Part shown: positions 58,026 to 64,000 of the stretch, one piece after another | Position numbering within the stretch: position 1 is the first letter of the stretch | How the letters are laid out: each line of letters begins with the position of its first letter | NCBI GenBank assembly: GCA_950295325.1 | Contig: OX485803.1 | Coordinates: 37,155,554 to 37,219,553 of the forward strand | Direction: 5' to 3' | Length of the DNA stretch: 64,000 nt | Source of the DNA: Polytrichum commune | Taxonomy: Eukaryota; Streptophyta; Polytrichopsida; Polytrichales; Polytrichaceae | Program-made: the position numbers and the translations under genes | The notes under the pieces: generated by a model | Told to the model about the DNA's origin: nothing | The model's input: the letters and a program-made list of their open reading frames with translations, nothing else | The model's database searches: none

Positions 58026-58799
58026 CTCACCCCCACCAAACGGAGTCGATGCCCTCATCGACTATACTCGTAGTCGGCACACCAATTCTCAAGTTGCCAT
58101 CCTCTATGGTGCGGCATTGTGTTTACCTTAGGGCGCGACCCCCACAATGCTTCTTCAAATTTGGCATAGTCCCAAACGTGTCGTTCCTAGGTGGTCCGTT
58201 AGCGACCTTGGATCTCTCCTCCAAGGACCTAACCTATACTAGACCAACCTACTTTGGGACTCACTTGGGTTGCCCCTCCTTTGGGGCCTCCCCCGTTAGG
58301 CTCCACTAGCCTAACGTGACACATCTAGGCGAGACCTCAACGCTTCCACTAAGTTGTCTCGGTTGCAACTCCGAGATGGCTTTCCATTGTTAAGCCACGC
58401 CTCGATCGCACGGGGGTGATGCCAAGTCCCGCCCGACTCGGTTCCCACTTTGCTCTTTCGAGACATGGGTTCATGACTCCCATGCGCCAACTCTCGTTAG
58501 CTCGCGGGTAGCACTTTTATGAGCACGCGCCATCACCTTGTCCCCACCCGGACAAGCCCACAACTAAGAAGTTCTTGGTTTTATCCAAGGCCCCTCCAAG
58601 CCATGGCCCCCAATTACTCGGCTTACCCAACCTAGTTTGGCATGTCTATTCCCCCTCTTCCACTAACCAAGCACAAGTACAAGACTAGGACCTCATCTCA
58701 TACTTTTCTCTTTGCACCACTAAAGTTTGGACTTTATTCCCTCAAGCCAAAGAACAAGTTCATGTTGTGGAGTAATTAACCTCGAAGCTAAGTGTGCTA

Positions 58800-60433
58800 C
58801 TAGCGTCTCTCCCGCACTAAAGGAGATTGATGTCCTCATCAATGCCTATGCTTCATTTTATTGGAATCCTTAGCCTTAGTTTCTTCAAAGTGCTTCACCA
58901 ATTCATTGGTGTTCACCATGTCTCTTGCCGCCACCCAAGCGGTTTCTTTCTCATGGTATCCTCACCATTTCACCAAGTACTCCTTTGTACATTTTCTTTC
59001 ATTTTCACTTTGGCTTCCTACACTTGAGGATGCCCTCCTACCTCATGTTCCAAATGACCTCCACAAGGTCGGGACGTGGCCTAACCACTTGCTTGTGTTC
59101 AGGCCACAAAGTGTCGTCCTAAAATGACTTTCGTAATGAGACATGAAATGTCGGATGCACTTTGATCTCGGGCGGTAATTCCAACTTATACATGTCCTTG
59201 AACACTTGTTCCACAATGGAAAACGAAGCTCCAATTTTGGACATGAACTTTTGGAATGAGGCCTTTTGGGTAAATGAAGTTGTTCACATTCAACAACACC
59301 TTTTGGCCCACCTCATTCTCCACTTTGCGTCTTCCGGCATTGACTTGCAGTCCGTAGCACCTTCGGGCTTTCTCCACCAACAACTTGGTCATCTCCAAGA
59401 CTTGTTTACGATCCTTGGCCAAGTCCTCACCATCTTGGTTGAACTCTAGTGTTGAATGTGCCCCCTCGAGAGCTAGGTTAATAGGTTGGAGCGCATCCAC
59501 TCCATAAGCCACCACCAAAGACCACCCCTTGGTAGCCAAGTGCGTGGCTACATTGCAATTACACTCCGCTCGACCCACATAGTCCGCCCAATCTCCTTGG
59601 TCCGCCCCCACCAAGTTCCTCAAGTATTGCTTCAAGACTCCATTCACACGCTCCGTTTTCCCATCCATTTGGGAATGCAAGGCCGTGCTAAACCTTAGTT
59701 TCATTCCGACCTCCTTAGAGAAATGCATTGAAAATGCACTTGTGAACTTTGGATCTTGATCCCACACAATCACTCTTGGCAACCCGTGGTGCCTCAACCA
59801 TCCTTTGAGAAAAGGCTATGCGGTCTCCAACGCGGTGGCGGTTCCCACAATCGGCACCATGTGTGCCAACTTGGCAAACCGCTCTACCATCAACAAGATG
59901 GCATCATACCCATGTGATTCCGGCAAACTTGTAATCAAGTCCATACACATACTATGCCATGGCTCCAACGGGATAGGCAACGGTTGCAAGAAGCCGCCTT
60001 GCTTTTGGTAAGAGGTTCGGTTCACTTGGCACTTTAATTCAAGCCTTCACAAAGTGGGTTATATCCTCCTTTATGCACCGCCAATGGTACCTCTTTGACA
60101 CCATTCTATGGCGGTTTTTTCTTTCTCCTCTATGGCCGGCAATAGGACAATCACATTCTTCCTTCTAAATGGATAGCCTCAACTTGCCTTGTGGCACATA
60201 CACCCGACTTTGCTTGCACTTGAACAATCCGTCCACCAACTTAACCTCTTAGAGCACCTTGCTCTTGCGAAGCTTACCTAAAAGCATTTGTGCTTTGGGG
60301 TAGTTAATTTACCCCTCCCGTATTTTGCATCGCAAGTTTCCCTCACCGGCACACATTAGCCACAAGGTTTGGATGGTTCTCATTGCCTGGAACTCTTCCT
60401 GTCTACTTAGCGCATCCGGCACCACATTTCCAC
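58800..60433 (-). pseudogene. pol: D integrase/chromodomain remnant
   Basis: 59186-59797 (minus) is the longest open piece: MRHHGLPRVIVWDQDPKFTS through the catalytic E region SQMDGKTERVNG to the integrase C-terminal region. 59816-60025 carries the first catalytic D (MDLITSLPES). Chromodomain remnant 58827-59127. Interrupted between these parts by stops. Confidence 0.85.
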
Positions 60434-61406
60434 CGTCGCAACCCTTGCTAACCCCCTTAGCAATCTTGCCAATTTTCAATTCTAGCAAAGGTTACGAGCG
60501 CTAACCCTTCGCATTCCGCCATGCTAATGGTTAGCTCCTCTAACCCCGGACCATTAGTTCATAGGAGGGGAACCAACCCTCCTACTTTGATTTCGGGACT
60601 CACCCCTTTAATCGGTAACCAATCCTTAGATGTGGACTTCCATCCATGGAAGTCCCATCTTATGTTGATCATCGCGTTGCCGGAGCAACACTACAACAAC
60701 CCGAAGCATACTAGGCAACTATGGCCTCACAATGGGCCAAAGCCCATGGAGGCCGTGCCGTTCGGCCTCGGGTGGGTGAGGCCACACCACCTCACCCATA
60801 TAAGCCTCTAGGACTCTACGCGGGGCCCCTACCCCACCGTCAACCAACCTCTTGTCTCTCTACCAAGAGTTGGGGCCAAGTGGACATTTTCCCTTAGCCG
60901 CTGGGCCTAGAAGCCCCCAGCAGCTTCAGACCATCATAACTTCTTTGTATGATGTCTGATTCCAGCAACCAACCACTCCATCTTCATCTACGCTTGACGT
61001 AGATGCCGATGGACTCCTCACTTGCCCCATTCGGGCAAGTATTGAGGAATTTATGCCTGTTTGAACCTTGGCAGTCCCGGGAATCACTCCCAGGCACTGC
61101 TGTACCAGGGCGCTGTCCCGGGACAGCGCCCCACTCAAATGGCCATAACTCCTAGCTCACACCTCCGATTGAGGTGTTCTTTAGCATTCTAGAATCACCA
61201 CGCCATGAGCTACGCATAACTCATGGCCTTACCCTTGTGCCTCCTAGTCTTCGTGGATGGGAGGCGTTCCCAACGCCCGGGGACCTCATCCACACTAGGA
61301 TCACTTGGGCCCTCTCACCAACGGCGCCACAAGTCCTGGGTGTCACTCCGGGGTCCCCCTTGTGCCCATGGTGTTTCGGGCACTCCTCATGGAGAGGTGC
61401 GCGACA
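60434..61406 (-). repeat. D 5' LTR, missing its first base, no PBS
   Basis: The plus strand reads ...TTTCCACC|GTCGCAACCC: the internal sequence runs straight into the LTR, so the PBS is gone and the terminal T is replaced. Confidence 0.9.
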
Positions 61407-61411
61407 GAAAT

Positions 61412-61551
61412 CATAGGCGTCAAGCATGGTTAAACCACATTGACAGACTTCACAGAAATGAGGATTCCTGGCATTATTTGGTGGACTCAATTCTACTTGA
61501 AACAAATGGAAAAACTGGATTTGTTATGCAATTCATGCACAACATAAACAA
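61412..61551 (+). CDS. Gene 2 exon continuation after D
   Basis: Completes DGNHR and continues SWHYLVDSILLETNGKTG ... FMHNIN; donor AA|GTAAGTC at 61552 (strong). Followed by a 92-bp intron with acceptor TTTGATTTCAG at 61643. Confidence 0.62.
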
Positions 61552-61643
61552 GTAAGTCAATTCTCTTTTCAACTATAATTTTTCATATTGATTTCGAGCA
61601 CGTTTCATTAATCTAATATCTTTCACTTGAGTTTTGATTTCAG

Positions 61644-61771
61644 ACACACCGAGGACTCTCACGTGAATACCAACATTGTCCATACCCTGTTCAGGGTTCA
61701 GAAGTATGGTCTAATGTCAATTGACCAGTTCAGAGACATTTTGAGTCCGACAGATCTCAAAAGATGCAAGA
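61644..61771 (+). CDS. Gene 2 exon, right edge uncertain
   Basis: Reads HTEDSHVNTNIVHTLFRVQKYG and MSIDQFRDILSPTDLKRCKK, then a stop. A GTGACC donor at 61772 gives a phase that does not match the next exon, so either another site is used or the exon carries a frame error. Confidence 0.45.
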
Positions 61772-61957
61772 AGTGACCAAAAAAGACGTGGTGTTCGTTA
61801 CCATTACATGTGTTTACAAATTTCATATTTCAGGTAATATACTAGTCCTACATCCTAGTTTCTTTATCGCAAAGAGAAGAGTTTATGAATCTCCAACCAT
61901 TGGTTTCATTTTCTTCTGACCTTTTGGTTTTTGCATTCTTGTTCTCTCTTTGTGCAG

Positions 61958-62149
61958 CACGAACTTGGTCTCGCTGCTGACGATGGTTTACGTCTGCTTG
62001 TAGAGCAAACGGAAGGAGAATTTTCTCCTGCTGACAATGTAGCTGCGATGAAAGCTGCAGTTGAGAAGAGAGTTGTCGCACTTCGCATGAGAATAGGAAA
62101 ACTGGTTGCTGTATCTAACCCTGAGCTTACCGACGGATGGCTTCAGGAG
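61958..62149 (+). CDS. Gene 2 exon
   Basis: Acceptor TTTGTGCAG, donor GAG|GTACGT; 64 codons, phase 0 on both sides. HELGLAADDGLRLLVEQTEG...MKAAVEKRVVALRMRIGKL: predicted helical. Confidence 0.65.
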
Positions 62150-62238
62150 GTACGTTTACGAAACCTTTGTCCATTTCAATCTTTTCAGCTTATCCTTGAG
62201 AAGAGGACTTTGGAACTCACAAAGTCTATGTCACACAG

Positions 62239-62457
62239 ATTGAACGACATTACACCCTACAATCACTCTCACCGGAACTCAACTTGGAGAAGCTGCAGCT
62301 CATTGCAACTTCTAAGGCGTCTCCGGCATTCAAAATAAAATGGCTAGAATACTTTAATTCATCTGCTTCTACTCGCGAGGCCCGCAGGCTACCTCCCAAG
62401 CCCATCAACGAAGAGAGATTGGCAAATTTCCTGGCTAAAGCAAGTTTCTGGACAGGA
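62239..62457 (+). CDS. Gene 2 exon
   Basis: Acceptor ATGTCACACAG, donor GGA|GTAAGT; 73 codons, phase 0. IERHYTLQSLSPELNLEKLQ ... LPPKPINEERLANFLAKA. Confidence 0.65.
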
Positions 62458-62536
62458 GTAAGTCCACTCATTCATAATTTCATTGACGCAATCATGCATT
62501 TGATGTCCAGCTGATGCTTATTGTCTTGCTTATCAG

Positions 62537-62772
62537 ATTTCTGAGCAGGCCTGTATTATTTTTTACGAGACCATGCGTCAAGACCGACTTCCTATCAACA
62601 TGGTTGTTGCCAGTGAGCCAATGTTGTTGCCAGCGTATATCGAAGATTGTCGCATGAAGTTGTGGGACCATGCTTTCAGCACCTATTTCAGAGGACCCGA
62701 TTCCTTCAAAAAAAGTGACGACTTTGTTGGATTCAATGGAGCTGACCTTGTTGTCCGCAGAGTACTTTATAG
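62537..62772 (+). CDS. Gene 2 exon
   Basis: 79-bp intron before it; acceptor TTGCTTATCAG. ISEQACIIFYETMRQDRLP, AYIEDCRMKLWDHAFSTYFR, DFVGFNGADLVVRRVLY; donor AG|GTACGT, phase 2, matching the single G that starts the next exon. Confidence 0.65.
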
Positions 62773-62879
62773 GTACGTCTTAATTCTTTAAGTACTCTTC
62801 ATTTATATCAGTTCATATTTTGTGATTTCCTAGTTCGAAATTTCTATAATGTAATGTTAACACATATTTCTGAACACAG

Positions 62880-63572
62880 GTACTTTAAGTACGAGCTTAT
62901 GGCCAAAGGAGCTATTTCCAAAGAAGACCTTCTTGTATTCTTGACTACATGGCTTGATAGATCGAATTCAGCCTGCATGTTCTCGGCTCTTCAACAACGC
63001 ACGTGGACATCTTCTCACCTTACCGGCGGTGCCTGGTATCTGGATTGCGCTCCAAGTTTTACTCCTTCGTTTGAGACTGAGATTCGAAAGTCAAGGGAGG
63101 ATGTAGGTGAGTCTGGAATTGAAATGTTGGACTTACAGGGCATTGAAGATGAGAATGCGAGGGCAAAGGCAATAAAAAGACGCATCGAAGAGGACCAAAA
63201 GAAAGCGCTGAGGGTTAAGGAGGCTGAGGAGAGAGCAGATCAAAGAGAGCGGGAGAAGCTACAAAATTCACTGGAGAAATCCACGAAGAAGGGCAAGAAG
63301 AAGATGGACCCCCCCCGGAGCCAGAAGGTAAGAGTCCCGTTGCTCCAAGTCCCACATATGAATCTGGTTCTCATGCTCCAACATTTTCTAGAGGAACAAA
63401 ACGCGATTCATCCTACGAGCAGTTGAGTCAAATTCCTATTTTGACATTGGGGGAGGAGCTCGAGATCCATATTGAAGAGCTCATTCTCAACTCCTCATTA
63501 GAGGACGTTCTTGGCGGTGACACTGAGGAATTCACCCCTTCCTACAACGAGTTGAAAAGATTCATGCTCAAG
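62880..63572 (+). CDS. Gene 2 exon with coiled coil and a C-run frameshift
   Basis: Acceptor TGAACACAG. YFKYELMAKGAISKEDLLVF, SNSACMFSALQQRTW and FETEIRKSREDVG, then a highly charged coiled coil (~63130-63300: RRIEEDQKKALRVKEAEE, KSTKKGKKKM). A run of eight Cs (63309-63316) then shifts the frame by one. In the other frame the exon stays open (EPEGKSPVAPSPTYESG ... YNELKRFMLK) to donor AAG|GTAATG at 63573. Either a real one-base loss or a homopolymer error. Confidence 0.6.
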
Positions 63573-64000
63573 GTAATGTTCTAACTCACTTTTGTCATAA
63601 CATGTTTGCATTGGAATTTATGCATATCAATGTGTTTCTAAACTCCTTCATTCAAAAAGGGTTCATTCCTAAACTAAACTGAGCTGAACTAGGATGCTTC
63701 TAAGTTGGTAACTTGGTATTAAGTGTCTGAATTTGCTTTTAAAGTATATTTACTTCAGCTCAACTTAGTTTTGTTTGGATGCTTGTGGTTGGTGATTAAT
63801 TGGAAACACTTACAAGTATTAGGTAGATTTTGATTTGAATATGTGGCTCGGTTCTGAATTGGTATTAATTGTCTAGAATTAATGTCAAACACTAACTATC
63901 AGTAGGTACAGTTAGTTCTGAATTAGTTTTTCGGACCCGAAACACATATTTGGTGGGGCTAGATTTTATGCTGGATTTGATATGGTAGGATACTTCAGTT
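63573..64000 (+). other. Gene 2 intron (open at window end)
   Basis: Begins GTAATG after the coding segment. Contains TTTTTCGGACCCGAAACAC (63923-63941) and GTTAGTTCTGAATT motifs matching the intron at 55742-56596. No coding frame. Confidence 0.5.

Larger units (their letters stand above)
57045..61411 (-). mobile_element. Element D: internally deleted gypsy element (minus) in gene 2
   Basis: TSD GAAAT (57045-57049, 61407-61411). LTRs at 57050-58025 (976 bp) and ~60434-61406 (~973 bp). The interior (58026-60433) keeps polypurine tract (58026-58037), 3' UTR, chromodomain, integrase and part of RNase H. Everything from the rest of RNase H through gag, the PBS and the first base of the LTR is deleted at 60433/60434. 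LTR divergence is high (about 20 differences) and clustered, with the outer parts of the right LTR resembling the A2 type. Confidence 0.92.
54861..63572 (+). pseudogene. Gene 2: multi-exon gene of unknown family, split by element D
   Basis: Exons supported by GT-AG sites and matching phase: 54861-55139, 55625-55741 (start uncertain), 56597-57049 joined to 61412-61551 across D, 61644-~61771, 61958-62149, 62239-62457, 62537-62772, 62880-63572, continuing beyond. The protein has a basic N-terminus, acidic linkers, a central globular region with VCDGNHRRQAW, further globular segments, a charged coiled coil and an acidic C-terminal part. DGNHR resembles the G-x-H-R core of ParB/sulfiredoxin-fold domains; I cannot confirm the fold. 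Disrupted by D and by a C-run frameshift at ~63308-63316. It could be a host gene or cargo/accessory gene of an older transposon. Confidence 0.6.

Overview
The window looks like nuclear DNA of a land plant or close streptophyte relative. The evidence is Ty3/gypsy chromovirus retrotransposons with the plant-typical tRNA-iMet primer site (TGGTATCAGAGC), Ty1/copia remnants, a CACTA-like terminus, GT-AG introns, and a MULE-like DDE plus SWIM-finger gene of a type I associate, from memory only, with bryophytes, lycophytes or ferns. No rRNA, tRNA, CRISPR array or bacterial operon is visible. About 45 kb (71%) is one gypsy family, inserted repeatedly and nested. Every complete insertion can be resolved to TG...CA ends and a perfect 5-bp target-site duplication (TSD).

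Layout, left to right. 1-1190: leader, primer site and LTR of a minus-strand copia-like element. 1242-1488: gypsy LTR fragment. 1.5-5.4 kb: exon-like fragments, palindromes and a degenerate ~215-bp repeat. 5445-7183: plus-strand copia-like LTR, leader and broken gag. 7184-7860: CTAACC-rich repeat. 7866-20650: element A1 (plus), carrying nested A2 (minus, 9131-15164). 21063-53070: gene 1 (minus), a 1169-codon DDE/SWIM transposase-like gene split by A3 (minus, 21481-28523) and E (plus, 29957-51245). E carries nested B (minus, 33157-39985) in its reverse transcriptase and C (minus, 43140-50193) in its 3' untranslated region. 53495-54488: a small gene (minus) split by a 562-bp terminal-inverted-repeat element. 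54861-63572: gene 2 (plus), a multi-exon gene split by D (minus, 57050-61406).

E is the only near-autonomous element: gag-protease is intact, then one frameshift, then otherwise open RT-RNase H-integrase-chromodomain. A1, A3, B and C share one internal deletion that removes the RT catalytic core and one altered protease active site, yet keep LTRs, primer site and polypurine tract. A2 has a further deletion, and D has lost everything upstream of late RNase H. They therefore behave as a non-autonomous lineage moved by enzymes supplied in trans. These copies also amplify a 56-bp repeat (gag/protease junction) and a ~229-bp repeat (RT/RNase H junction). Their LTRs carry a conserved cloverleaf-like set of inverted repeats.

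Removing the insertions and one TSD copy each restores the reading frames of gene 1, the small gene and gene 2, so all three were coding before insertion. Gene 1 also has two in-frame stops, and gene 2 has a C-run frameshift. Genes 1, the small gene and gene 2 lie head-to-head around ~54.6 kb and might be parts of one older large DNA transposon, but that is inference.
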